Shown: positions 42,461 through 49,524, numbered from the stretch's first letter. The stretch: DNA of 64,000 bases from an uncultured Prevotella sp. (GCA_902798285.1 CADBVZ010000020.1:1-64000); one strand, 5' to 3'. Made by a program: numbers and translations. The notes: generated from the sequence alone by a model not told the origin.

Positions 42461-42924
42461 CGGCTATAGGTTTTTAATGCTGTTTGTTTATCTGTACCTT
42501 TTATAATAAAGTGGTCGAACTTCATGCCGAAGCCTTCCCATTTGTAGTCTGATACCACGTAAAGCGAGTCGGTGGTCCGCTCAAAGGCTCGAATCATGCC
42601 GTCGTTGTAACGGAAGTCCTCTAATATACCACCCAACTTCGATCCCATCCACAGGGGTCTTGCCTTGCCGTTCACCTGTTTGAAGATGAATAGTCTGCGC
42701 CCCTTCTCTGGGTAAAAGCGCGTGCTCTTGATCACGCCCACCATTGCATCCTCCTTTCCGTCGCCATCCACGTCACCAGTCTGAAACTGATATACGGGGT
42801 AGGGTAGTTTCCATCCGTTGAGCCAATATAGGCTGTCATGCACCTTCTTGAGCTCAAAGCTTTGTGCCGAGGCAGTGAACAGGGAACAGTGAAGAATGAA
42901 TAGTGTAAGCAGTAATAATCTCAT
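42457..42924 (-). CDS. Small secreted protein with a calcium-loop-like DxDxDG motif
   Basis: A 155-residue secreted protein of unknown function. The signal peptide (LLLTLFILHCSLFTASA|Q) is itself encoded by heptamer repeats. YQFQTGDVDGDGKEDAMVGV has the D-x-D-x-D-G pattern of FG-GAP/dockerin-type calcium loops but occurs only once, so it is not a full FG-GAP propeller. It overlaps DUF3160 by 4 bp and is first in the operon. No clear -7 box was found. Confidence 0.65.
   Translation of the reverse strand: MRLLLLTLFILHCSLFTASAQSFELKKVHDSLYWLNGWKLPYPVYQFQTGDVDGDGKEDAMVGVIKSTRFYPEKGRRLFIFKQVNGKARPLWMGSKLGGILEDFRYNDGMIRAFERTTDSLYVVSDYKWEGFGMKFDHFIIKGTDKQTALKTYSR
42874..42915. repeat. Heptamer array at the start of the small secreted protein gene
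   Basis: About six degenerate units (AGTGAAC, AGGGAAC, AGTGAAG, AATGAAT, AGTGTAA, GCAGTAA); coding strand encodes the signal-peptide core. Confidence 0.65.
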
Positions 42925-42933
42925 GGTTCTTTC

Positions 42934-42961
42934 TTAGTTATTCATTGTTCATTGCTCATGA
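42934..42961. repeat. Heptamer array at the 3' end of the RluA-type gene
   Basis: Units TTAGTTA, TTCATTG, TTCATTG, CTCATGA; the gene's stop codon lies within it. Confidence 0.65.
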
Positions 42962-43630
42962 TCCCTTGGGTGCTAAGGCTCGCCAAAGCGTGTCATCAGG
43001 CACGGTTGCCTCCACGATAATTGTCTCTTTCGATACCGGATGTACGAACTCTACTTTTCGCGACATCAGTGAGATAGAACCATCAGGGTTGCTTCGTGGT
43101 GCCCCGTATTTCAGGTCGCCCTTGATAGGACAGCCCATGGCTGCCAACTGACAACGTATCTGGTGGTGTCGACCCGTCATCAACTGTACTTCGAGCAGGG
43201 TGTAGTTGTCAGAGTGACTTAACGTGCGATACTTCAGAATGGCCTTCTTTGCATTGGGCTTCTCCTGATCGTAGGCATAGCTTTTGTTCTGTTTCTCGTT
43301 ACGAACGAGCCAGTTCTCAAGTGTGCCCTCTGGTTCGCGAGGGGTGTTCTTAACGATAGCCCAGTAGGTCTTATGCACCTCGCCCTCGGCAAACATCTTG
43401 TTCAGTCGGGTGAGTGCTTTCGATGTGCGGGCAAAGACCACAAGTCCGCTTACAGGACGATCCAAGCGATGCACCACACCTAAGAACACAGCCCCAGGTT
43501 TCGCGTACTTCTCCTTGATATAGTCCTTCACTATATCAGAAAGGGGGCGATCGCCAGTTTTATCACCCTGTACGATCTCCCCACTCTGTTTGTTGACTAT
43601 GATAATATGGTTGTCCTCGTAAACGACTTC
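42956..43630 (-). pseudogene. RluA-family pseudouridine synthase, start codon apparently lost
   Basis: The frame is open from 43630 and encodes a complete RluA-type enzyme (EVVYEDNHIIIVNKQSGE, then catalytic HRLDRPVSGLVVFART, later TGRHHQIRCQLA and GDLKYG), which would modify uridines in rRNA or tRNA. Family members start Met-Glu/Asp-Val/Ile-Val/Ile-Tyr-Glu-Asp, but here the codon before GAA is TAG, read as ATAG-GAAGTC: one extra A inside an expected ATG. The only in-frame usual start is GTG at 43531, which would remove 33 residues of the fold and has no visible ribosome-binding site. It follows fabG by 12 nt. It may use a rare start, be inactive, or contain a sequencing error. Confidence 0.7.
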
Positions 43631-43642
43631 CTATACTCTTAA

Positions 43643-44380
43643 TTACATGTTCATACCACCATCAACCTGGATGACCTGTCCGCTTACATAGCTTGAGAGG
43701 TCAGAAGCCAGGAAGGTAGCTACGTTGGCAATGTCCTCCACCTGTCCGCCGCGACGAAGAGGAATCTTCTGCTTCCACTGCTCACGAACCTCATCGGGCA
43801 GCGCAGCTGTCATAGCAGTCTCGATGAAACCAGGAGCGATAGCATTGGCACGGATACCCTTGGGACCCATTTCCTGAGCGATACTCTTGGCAAGAGCAAT
43901 CAGACCGGCCTTAGAGGCAGCGTAGTTGGCCTGACCGGCATTACCATGAACACCTACTACTGATGCCATATTGATGATAGAACCACCACGCTGACGCATC
44001 ATTACAGGTACACAAGCGTGAATGAAGTTGAACGCACTCTTCAGGTTGACTGCGATTACAGCGTCCCATTGCTGCTCAGTCATACGGAGCATCAGACCGT
44101 CCTTGGTGATACCGGCATTGTTAACCAGAATATCGATTGAACCAAACTCCTCCTTCACGGCCTTCACCACTTCCTCGGTCTGAGCAAAGTCGGCTGCATT
44201 TGATGCATAGCTCTTAGCCTTTACACCCAGAGCTGCAATTTCCTTCTCAGTATCCAAGTTCACCTCAAGGTCGGTGAATGCGATGTTACAGCCCTCAGAG
44301 GCATACTTCAGTGCGATAGCCTTTCCGATACCGCGTGCAGCACCAGTGATCAGCGCTGTCTTACCTTCTAATAATCCCAT
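43643..44380 (-). CDS. fabG: 3-oxoacyl-[acyl-carrier-protein] reductase
   Basis: A 245-residue short-chain dehydrogenase that reduces 3-oxoacyl-ACP with NADPH in fatty-acid elongation. NADPH binding is TGAARGIGKA (about 12-21), LVNNAG is at 85-90, and the catalytic set is Ser140, Tyr153 and Lys157 (YAASK), followed by IAPGFIETAMT and the C-terminal VDGGMNM tail typical of FabG. It is 32 bp after the TetR gene without a separate promoter box, and before the RluA-type gene. Confidence 0.93.
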   Translation of the reverse strand: MGLLEGKTALITGAARGIGKAIALKYASEGCNIAFTDLEVNLDTEKEIAALGVKAKSYASNAADFAQTEEVVKAVKEEFGSIDILVNNAGITKDGLMLRMTEQQWDAVIAVNLKSAFNFIHACVPVMMRQRGGSIINMASVVGVHGNAGQANYAASKAGLIALAKSIAQEMGPKGIRANAIAPGFIETAMTAALPDEVREQWKQKIPLRRGGQVEDIANVATFLASDLSSYVSGQVIQVDGGMNM

Positions 44381-44412
44381 AATAATTTAATGTTAAATAT
44401 AATTGTTTAATC

Positions 44413-45006
44413 TTATTTCCTTTGTATCTTACCCAGTGCACCATATACTACCTTTGCCACTTGAGGCTTGGTGTCTTCCTCCTTCATACCATGGGCAATA
44501 CGTCCATATATATAAGGAACTTCCAGTCCTTTGATACAATAGTGAGTAATGTCGGCTACAAGGTCCACATTATCTATGTCGAACTCGCCATCCTCCTTGC
44601 CCTCTGTGTATACTTTACGGAAGAGTTCAATCTCAGCATCGTCAAAATGCTTACGTACCTTCTCTACCATCCAGATGTTACGGAAGAACTCGGCACGCAA
44701 ATTGCCATTGCGCACCACCGTTTCACGAATCATACTCAGATGGGTGTAGATGAGTTCTATGATTTTGTCCTGCGGACGTATCTTGCGGGCGGCCACCTCG
44801 TCGAGTTTATCACTCAGACGCTCCAACTCACTCTCAATAACGGCATAATAGATCTCCTCTTTTGACTTAAAATAGGTATAAAGCGTTCTACGACCCTTGC
44901 CCGATTGCTGGGCGATGTCGTTCATCGTCGTATTCTCCAACCCGTTCTTGGCGAACAACAGACGTGCTACGTCTACCAACTTTTGTCTTGTCTTTGAAAT
45001 GGACAT
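44413..45006 (-). CDS. TetR/AcrR-family transcriptional regulator
   Basis: A 197-residue regulator. The N-terminal helix-turn-helix (about 8-55; RLLFAKNGLENTTMNDIAQQSGKGRRTLYTYFKSKEEI) is canonical TetR. The C-terminal ligand domain (about 60-190) is helical. The start at 45006 follows the homologous MSISKTRQKLVDVA. It is followed by fabG, so it may control fatty-acid genes as FabR/FadR-type TetR proteins do; inferred from context. A perfect inverted repeat at 45035-45060 overlaps its own promoter. Confidence 0.9.
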   Translation of the reverse strand: MSISKTRQKLVDVARLLFAKNGLENTTMNDIAQQSGKGRRTLYTYFKSKEEIYYAVIESELERLSDKLDEVAARKIRPQDKIIELIYTHLSMIRETVVRNGNLRAEFFRNIWMVEKVRKHFDDAEIELFRKVYTEGKEDGEFDIDNVDLVADITHYCIKGLEVPYIYGRIAHGMKEEDTKPQVAKVVYGALGKIQRK

Positions 45007-45034
45007 ATATGCTTCCTCCTTCTCTTTTATAAAA

Positions 45035-45060
45035 TTGCACACGACAATTACAGTGTGCAA
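45035..45060. promoter_or_regulatory. Probable TetR operator
   Basis: Perfect inverted repeat TTGCACAC / GTGTGCAA with a 10-base spacer. The upstream half overlaps the -7 box (TAATTTTG, minus strand, 45058-45065) of the TetR-fabG transcript, the position expected for autorepression. Confidence 0.6.
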
Positions 45061-45065
45061 AATTA
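45058..45065 (-). promoter_or_regulatory. -7 box for the TetR-fabG operon
   Basis: TAATTTTG on the minus strand, 51 nt before the TetR start and overlapped by the inverted repeat. Confidence 0.6.
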
Positions 45066-45170
45066 ATAGTTTTATTTGAATTCTCCAAGAAAAAAGGGCG
45101 AAAAATGTGCAAAATGAGATAAAATGCAAAAAAAGTGCAGAATAATTTGGCTAATTCAAAAATAATGCGT

Positions 45171-45178
45171 ACCTTTGC
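45171..45178 (+). promoter_or_regulatory. -7 box for the initiator tRNA
   Basis: TACCTTTG followed by CACCCGC, the form seen before the tRNA-Ser remnant at 48815 as well; typical of strong stable-RNA promoters in this genome. Confidence 0.65.
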
Positions 45179-45215
45179 ACCCGCTTAGAAAAAATTGAGC
45201 GTTTTTATATAACAT

Positions 45216-45288
45216 CGCGGAGTGGAGCAGTTGGTAGCTCGCCAGGCTCATAACCTGGAGGTCGCACGTTCGAATCCTGCCTCCGCAA
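45216..45288 (+). tRNA. Initiator tRNA-fMet (anticodon CAT)
   Basis: The acceptor CGCGGAG / CTCCGCA leaves the 1-72 pair as C-A, the hallmark mismatch of bacterial initiator tRNA. The anticodon loop is CTCATAA with CAT, the D-arm is GGAGCAGTTGGTAGCTC and the T-arm ACGTTCGAATCCT. No CCA is encoded. It has its own promoter and terminator. Confidence 0.93.
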
Positions 45289-45294
45289 CTACAG

Positions 45295-45322
45295 GAACTC
45301 AAGCTTTTGCTTGGGTTCTTTT
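45295..45322 (+). terminator. Terminator of tRNA-fMet
   Basis: GAACTCAAGC TTTT GCTTGGGTTC followed by TTTT, 6 bp after the tRNA. Confidence 0.8.
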
Positions 45323-45370
45323 CATATAGCGCAATCCTCTCTGGTTATTTATTGCTTTAAACGATATACA

Positions 45371-45409
45371 AAAAAGAAGCGCGAACCAAAACGGTCCGCG
45401 CTTCTTTTT
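45371..45409 (-). terminator. Terminator of the lytic transglycosylase gene
   Basis: AAAAAGAAGCGCG / CGCGCTTCTTTTT directly after the stop codon; T-run on the minus strand. Confidence 0.8.
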
Positions 45410-45410
45410 C

Positions 45411-45851
45411 TTATTTCATCTTGGCGAGTACTTTCTTGTAGTACTTGTTTGTTGCCTTGATACTGTACTTGATACCTCCGTTCCACGAACGTATCGCCTT
45501 CTCGACGCTGTTCTGGGGGTTGTAGTACTTTTGAATTAGAAGGAACATTTCCTTAGATTTCTCTACACTGTAGCGATCTGCCATTGTGTAGCGCTTCTTA
45601 CTCTTCTGCTTTTTTAGAATCTCGTTGCATTCCTTCACAAGAATCGGAGTAATCTGCATCACGCCTACGGAATTACCGCTCACGGCATTTGGATTTCCTT
45701 CACTTTCTACCTGAATAATCGCTTCGATTACAGGATTCCAGTTAAAGCCCGATGTTTTGTTGCTCTTGTCGCCCACTTCAGTTGCCAAAGCACTTCCGCA
45801 AGCTAATACAAGTGCCATCAAGGCTACACTTGCTTTTTTAATGATACTCAT
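45411..45851 (-). CDS. Small SLT-type lytic transglycosylase
   Basis: A 146-residue secreted enzyme: signal peptide (VALMALVLACGSALA) then a minimal lysozyme-like SLT domain. Catalytic Glu49 lies in IIQVESEGNPNAVSG, followed by SVGVMQITPILVKECN and SVEKAIRSWNGG, all SLT signatures. It cleaves peptidoglycan glycan strands. The start at 45851 is preferred because the signal peptide begins there and an ~87-nt structured leader precedes it (promoter box 45944-45951). Confidence 0.88.
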   Translation of the reverse strand: MSIIKKASVALMALVLACGSALATEVGDKSNKTSGFNWNPVIEAIIQVESEGNPNAVSGNSVGVMQITPILVKECNEILKKQKSKKRYTMADRYSVEKSKEMFLLIQKYYNPQNSVEKAIRSWNGGIKYSIKATNKYYKKVLAKMK

Positions 45852-45866
45852 AACTCTATACTTTAG

Positions 45867-45926
45867 GCGGACACCTGTCGCAGGTACCGCGTTATCCTTT
45901 AGATTTTCAATCGGACGCATCCGATT
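45867..45926 (-). promoter_or_regulatory. Structured 5' leader of the lytic transglycosylase gene
   Basis: Two hairpins in the leader: AATCGGA / TCCGATT (45909-45926, loop of 4) and GCGG-ACCTG / CAGGT-CCGC (45867-45890, nested). No known riboswitch class is recognised. Confidence 0.45.
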
Positions 45927-45943
45927 TTATTGCATTTCGGTTG

Positions 45944-45951
45944 CAAATGTA
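45944..45951 (-). promoter_or_regulatory. -7 box for the lytic transglycosylase
   Basis: TACATTTG on the minus strand, about 93 nt before the start codon. Confidence 0.55.
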
Positions 45952-46058
45952 CAATGTATCAATGAGTTACGCAAATATTTAACCCTAAAAAATGCTAAAT
46001 AATGAAAGCACACTGATTTAAATCAATTAGTGTAAATATTACAGATTTATGCAAAATG

Positions 46059-48656
46059 CTAGTCTAAATCCACCACTGTAATGCCTGCTCCACCAAATTG
46101 AACATGCTCGTCACGATAGCTTTTTACGTTGGGTACAGTACTCAAATACTGACGTATCAATTGGCGTAGAATGCCAGTTCCTGTGCCATGCAGAATTCTG
46201 ATCCTCGACATGCCTACGAGTATGGCGTCGTCAATGAAATAGGTTACAGCATTGATAGCCTCGTCGCCTCGCATACCTCGTACGTCCAGATCTTGTCGGA
46301 AGTTCAGTTTCCTGCTATCTATCACGTCGCGGGTGTCGCGCGATACAGTGGCGTACGAACCTGCTATGCTGTTGTTGCGTTCCTCGGCCTTGGTGGTCTG
46401 CTGTTTGGGTCGCTCTGCATGTTCCAGTCGCTCCACGCGCATCTTGGTTTTCATACCACCAAATATGACCGTCGCCATCTTTCCATCAGTCGATTCTATC
46501 TCACCCACTGATGTCAGTCCCTTGATGCGAACCGTATCGCCAGCAGAGAAAGTAGTGAGAGATGAGGAATTCATGGCCAGAGAGTTATCTGCCGATGGAG
46601 TATTTTCTAGCTTCTCACCTCTAGCTTCTTGTTTCTCCTTTTTCTTCTTCTCCCTCCGCTCTTTGCGCTCCTGTATCTGTCGTATTTTGCGCTCTATGGC
46701 TTCATCATTTTCCTTCGTGTCGAGATCGGCTATTTCTTCCTTAAATGCATTCAGTTCCTCGCGCGCCAGACGTGTACGCTCCTTTTCAGCCTGTGCTTCC
46801 TTGATCTCGCGGATGGCATTCTCAATCTTCTTATTGCTCTCGCGCAACAGTTCTTCTGCCTGTTCCTTGGCTCTGCGGATAATCTCTTTGCGTTCTGCCT
46901 CAATCTCCTCAATGGTCTCCTCTAATCTCTTACCGCTAACTTCTAGCCGCTTTTCGTGCTGATGAATCGTCTGTCGCTTGCCCTCCCAGTAACGCTTGTC
47001 GCGCACGATGTCCTGCAGATATTTGTCGCTCTGTATGTAGTCAGATCCTACGATGTCTGAGGCCTCTTTAATGACCTCTTCTGGGATACCTGTCTTACGT
47101 GCTATCTCAATGGCAAAACTAGAGCCTGGTTGTCCGATAGCCAATTGGAATAGAGCCTGCATCTCATGGCGATCGTAAAGCATGGCACCATTCACCACGC
47201 CAGGATGATCTTCGGCAAAGTGTTTTAGGTTCTGGTAGTGGGTGGTAATCACACCAAAAGTCTGTTTCTTCCAGAACTGATTTAGCATGGCCTCTGCGAT
47301 GGCACCACCAATGGTGGGCTCCGTACCGCTACCAAACTCGTCAATCAATATCAGACTCTTTTCGTTGGCCTGCTTCATCATCTGCTTCATGTTCATCAGA
47401 TGACTTGAGTAGGTCGAGAGATCGTTTTCAATGCTCTGCTCGTCACCGATGTCAATGAGTATGTGATGAAAGATGCCTACTGTTGAATGGTCACCGATGG
47501 GGATGGGTAGTCCGCATTGTAGCATATATTGCAGTAGTCCTACGGTCTTCAAACATACAGATTTACCACCCGCATTCGGACCACTGATAATTAAAAGCCT
47601 TCCAGCTTTAGAGGTGAGTGGTGAGGACTGAGAGGTGAGAGATATGTCTAAGGGTACTACCTTCTTGCCTTGTTTCTCCAGTGATAGCTGCAACAATGGA
47701 TGTACAGCGTGGATCCAGTCAATGTGGGGTTTGTAACCCACTACTGGTTCAAAAGCTTTTGTCAGTTCGGCCCAGTTGGTTTTTGCCTGTATCAGATCTA
47801 TCTGTGCCAGCAGCTGGTATGAATCAAGTATCTCATTGACATGTGGGCGCACTTCATCGGTAAACACGGTCAGAATTCGTATTACCTCGCGACGTTCTTC
47901 AGCCTCTAACTGGCGAACCTTGTTGTTGGCCTCTACCACTTCAGTCGGTTCTATGAATACAGTTTTTCCAGTGGCGCTCTCGTCGTGCACAATGCCGCTG
48001 ATTCTACGCTTGATTTGTGGGGCAACAGGTATTACTAATCGTCCGTCGCGCATGGTGGGTGCTGCGTCCTTATCAACCAGCCCATCCTTTTGGGCTGTAT
48101 GCAATATAGTATATAATGTACGAGAGATACCACTTTGTGTCTTCTCAAGATCGTGACGTATCGTAGCCAGCGTCATAGATGCTGAATCCTTGATTTTGCC
48201 AAACTTGTCGAGTATCGAGTCAATCCTGCGAATCATGGCAGGGAATGTTACCACACCTTCCGTTAGTCTGTGTAGGGCAGGATAGGGGTATTTGGTTTCA
48301 CCGCTGGCTGTCTCCTCAGTACCATGCTCCAGATAGCGAACGATGTTGGCTATAGTTTCGAGTGATCGTCTCAAATCCCACACCTCATCTTCTTCCAGAT
48401 GCGTGTTCTCAAGGCGTATGCGCATGATACTCTCCCTAACATCGAAGAAATACTGCATAGGAAAGTTGTCCTTCTCATCCTTTAGGCGTCGGAACTCCCT
48501 TACCTGTGCCAGCTGTTCGTTAATGGCATCAGCATTTGTTGAGAAGGTTATTTCGTCAACCTTCTCCTTACCTAAGGTGCTCAAGCAACGTTCCTTCAGC
48601 AACCTCCGTATTTCGTCAAAACCAAGCTTATGCTCGAAGTTATTTGGGTAAATCAC
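46059..48656 (-). CDS. mutS2: MutS2-family protein with Smr domain
   Basis: An 865-residue MutS2. It has MutS-like clamp helices (about 1-320), an ATPase (Walker A GPNAGGKSVCLKT, Walker B LILIDEFGSGTEP, GVITTHYQNLKHF), a long coiled coil (about 510-640, very rich in Glu/Arg/Lys) and a C-terminal Smr nuclease domain (LDVRGMRGDEA, ILHGTGTG). Family roles are suppression of recombination and rescue of collided ribosomes. The family start Met-Ile-Tyr-Pro-Asn-Asn places initiation at the GTG at 48656, only 4 nt after its promoter box. Three heptamer arrays lie in the gene, including LTSQSSPLTSKAG just before Walker A. Confidence 0.92.
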   Translation of the reverse strand: MIYPNNFEHKLGFDEIRRLLKERCLSTLGKEKVDEITFSTNADAINEQLAQVREFRRLKDEKDNFPMQYFFDVRESIMRIRLENTHLEEDEVWDLRRSLETIANIVRYLEHGTEETASGETKYPYPALHRLTEGVVTFPAMIRRIDSILDKFGKIKDSASMTLATIRHDLEKTQSGISRTLYTILHTAQKDGLVDKDAAPTMRDGRLVIPVAPQIKRRISGIVHDESATGKTVFIEPTEVVEANNKVRQLEAEERREVIRILTVFTDEVRPHVNEILDSYQLLAQIDLIQAKTNWAELTKAFEPVVGYKPHIDWIHAVHPLLQLSLEKQGKKVVPLDISLTSQSSPLTSKAGRLLIISGPNAGGKSVCLKTVGLLQYMLQCGLPIPIGDHSTVGIFHHILIDIGDEQSIENDLSTYSSHLMNMKQMMKQANEKSLILIDEFGSGTEPTIGGAIAEAMLNQFWKKQTFGVITTHYQNLKHFAEDHPGVVNGAMLYDRHEMQALFQLAIGQPGSSFAIEIARKTGIPEEVIKEASDIVGSDYIQSDKYLQDIVRDKRYWEGKRQTIHQHEKRLEVSGKRLEETIEEIEAERKEIIRRAKEQAEELLRESNKKIENAIREIKEAQAEKERTRLAREELNAFKEEIADLDTKENDEAIERKIRQIQERKERREKKKKEKQEARGEKLENTPSADNSLAMNSSSLTTFSAGDTVRIKGLTSVGEIESTDGKMATVIFGGMKTKMRVERLEHAERPKQQTTKAEERNNSIAGSYATVSRDTRDVIDSRKLNFRQDLDVRGMRGDEAINAVTYFIDDAILVGMSRIRILHGTGTGILRQLIRQYLSTVPNVKSYRDEHVQFGGAGITVVDLD
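46605..46639. repeat. Heptamer array in mutS2 (before the KOW-like linker)
   Basis: Five units TTCTAGC, TTCTCAC, CTCTAGC, TTCTTGT, TTCTCCT on the plus strand; codes for the KQEARGEKLEN linker. Confidence 0.7.
46920..46954. repeat. Heptamer array in mutS2 (coiled coil)
   Basis: Five units CTCTAAT, CTCTTAC, CGCTAAC, TTCTAGC, CGCTTTT; codes for EKRLEVSGKRLEE in the coiled coil. Confidence 0.65.
47611..47645. repeat. Heptamer array in mutS2 (before Walker A)
   Basis: Five units GAGGTGA, GTGGTGA, GGACTGA, GAGGTGA, GAGATAT; coding strand gives ISLTSQSSPLTS. Confidence 0.8.
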
Positions 48657-48660
48657 GCTG

Positions 48661-48668
48661 CAAAGGTA
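48661..48668 (-). promoter_or_regulatory. -7 box for mutS2
   Basis: TACCTTTG on the minus strand with only four bases (CAGC) before the GTG start at 48656; same spacing as recF. Confidence 0.65.
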
Positions 48669-48814
48669 CGATTTAGTGAGCAAAAATCCAAATTTATTTG
48701 AGATTTTTCGAACGTGAGTACCTTCGAGCGCAGCTCAAAGTACTTAATTCGAGCGTTTTTCCAAATAAAAATAAAAAAGTTGCTTAAAAATTTGTTCATT
48801 TCGAAAAAACTCCG

Positions 48815-48822
48815 TACCTTTG
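48815..48822 (+). promoter_or_regulatory. -7 box for the tRNA-Ser remnant
   Basis: TACCTTTG followed by CACCCGC, the same promoter form as for tRNA-fMet at 45171. Confidence 0.6.
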
Positions 48823-48849
48823 CACCCGCTTTCGAGACATCAGAGCACT

Positions 48850-48923
48850 GGAGAGATGGTAGAGTGGTCGATTACAGTAGTCTTGAAAACTACCGTGCTG
48901 AGAGGCACCGGGTTCAAATTTTG
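48850..48923 (+). pseudogene. tRNA-Ser (anticodon TGA), 3'-truncated
   Basis: The 5' part is a normal serine tRNA: acceptor strand GGAGAGA, D-arm GGTAGAGTGGTCGATTAC, anticodon stem GTAGT/ACTAC with loop CTTGAAA (anticodon TGA), and a long variable arm GTGC TGAGAG GCAC. After GGTTCAAAT the 3' T-stem strand and the acceptor complement TCTCTCC are missing, and a terminator hairpin follows at once. It cannot form a mature tRNA as drawn. Promoter and terminator remain, so a short RNA is probably still made. The interval 48684-49072 holds only this and no gene. Confidence 0.7.
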
Positions 48924-48950
48924 AAACCCGCTGGAAATCAGCGGGTTTTT
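48924..48950 (+). terminator. Terminator after the tRNA-Ser remnant
   Basis: AAACCCGCTG / CAGCGGGTTT with a 5-base loop and a T-run. The upstream arm can also pair with GGGTTCAAA in the tRNA remnant, so two alternative hairpins are possible. Confidence 0.75.
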
Positions 48951-49072
48951 GTTTTGTCCTCTTTAGAGGTTCCGTTTTACTTTTATGAAAGTTTAACTTC
49001 GGATTTCGTGATTTTCGGAAAAAGGAAGGGTTCAAGAGACATCATCTCCGTTATCAAAATTCTCCATAATCG

Positions 49073-49318
49073 TTATAGCATCTTTTCAAGTATCTCGACG
49101 GCCTTGGTGATATCCTCCTTAAACCGCTTGTGATCACGGAGGAAGTCTGCCCTGCCGCCACTGATGGCGTCATATAGTTCCTGGCTCATGTCATTGGCAT
49201 AGTCAGAAATGGCCAGTTCTATGTCATCCTTCTGCCAGTCGAGCGTGGAATGAACATAGATGCGCTGCTTCTGATGCAGGAAACTGTAGGCGGTCTCGAT
49301 ACTGTCTTTTGTTATCAT
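49073..49318 (-). CDS. Hypothetical small helical protein
   Basis: An 81-residue cytoplasmic protein I do not recognise. It is mostly helical and acidic, with SFLHQKQRIYVHSTLDWQKDDIELAISDYANDMSQELYDAISGG. No signal peptide or membrane segment. Its start overlaps the DUF4250 stop by 4 bp, which supports that it is real. Transcribed with DUF4250 from the box at 49551-49558. Confidence 0.6.
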   Translation of the reverse strand: MITKDSIETAYSFLHQKQRIYVHSTLDWQKDDIELAISDYANDMSQELYDAISGGRADFLRDHKRFKEDITKAVEILEKML

Positions 49319-49524
49319 CTTGTTACTGAGTCATAACCTATCGGGCGAAATTGCTTCTGTTTCTCACTATACACAAATCCGTGCTCGTATAGGTAGTTCT
49401 TCATCTCTTTAGGCTCCGTCCCAAAGTTATAGCACAAAGATTCAAGCGTGTCAAACTCCTTGTCTCTTAGGAGCATGTTCACGCTCGAAACCAGTATGGC
49501 AGGATCTTTCGGCAGGTAGTCCAT
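49315..49524 (-). CDS. DUF4250 protein
   Basis: A 69-residue protein matching DUF4250 (LPKDPAILVSSVNMLLRD ... YNFGTEPKEMKNYLYEHGFVYSEKQKQFRPIGYD), a small helical domain found in Bacteroidota and Firmicutes, function unknown. It has its own promoter and is coupled to the hypothetical gene downstream. It diverges from the cyclophilin gene. Confidence 0.75.
   Translation of the reverse strand: MDYLPKDPAILVSSVNMLLRDKEFDTLESLCYNFGTEPKEMKNYLYEHGFVYSEKQKQFRPIGYDSVTR

Noticed and set aside
45867-45926. Known riboswitch upstream of the lytic transglycosylase
   Set aside because: The hairpins do not match the conserved cores of c-di-AMP, cobalamin, TPP or SAM riboswitches that I can recall; kept only as a structured leader.
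48850-48923. Functional tRNA-Ser
   Set aside because: The 3' acceptor strand and T-stem complement are absent; the following bases are a terminator hairpin.
48714-49133. 139-residue open frame on the plus strand
   Set aside because: It overlaps the tRNA-Ser remnant, its promoter and terminator, and has no coding signature.
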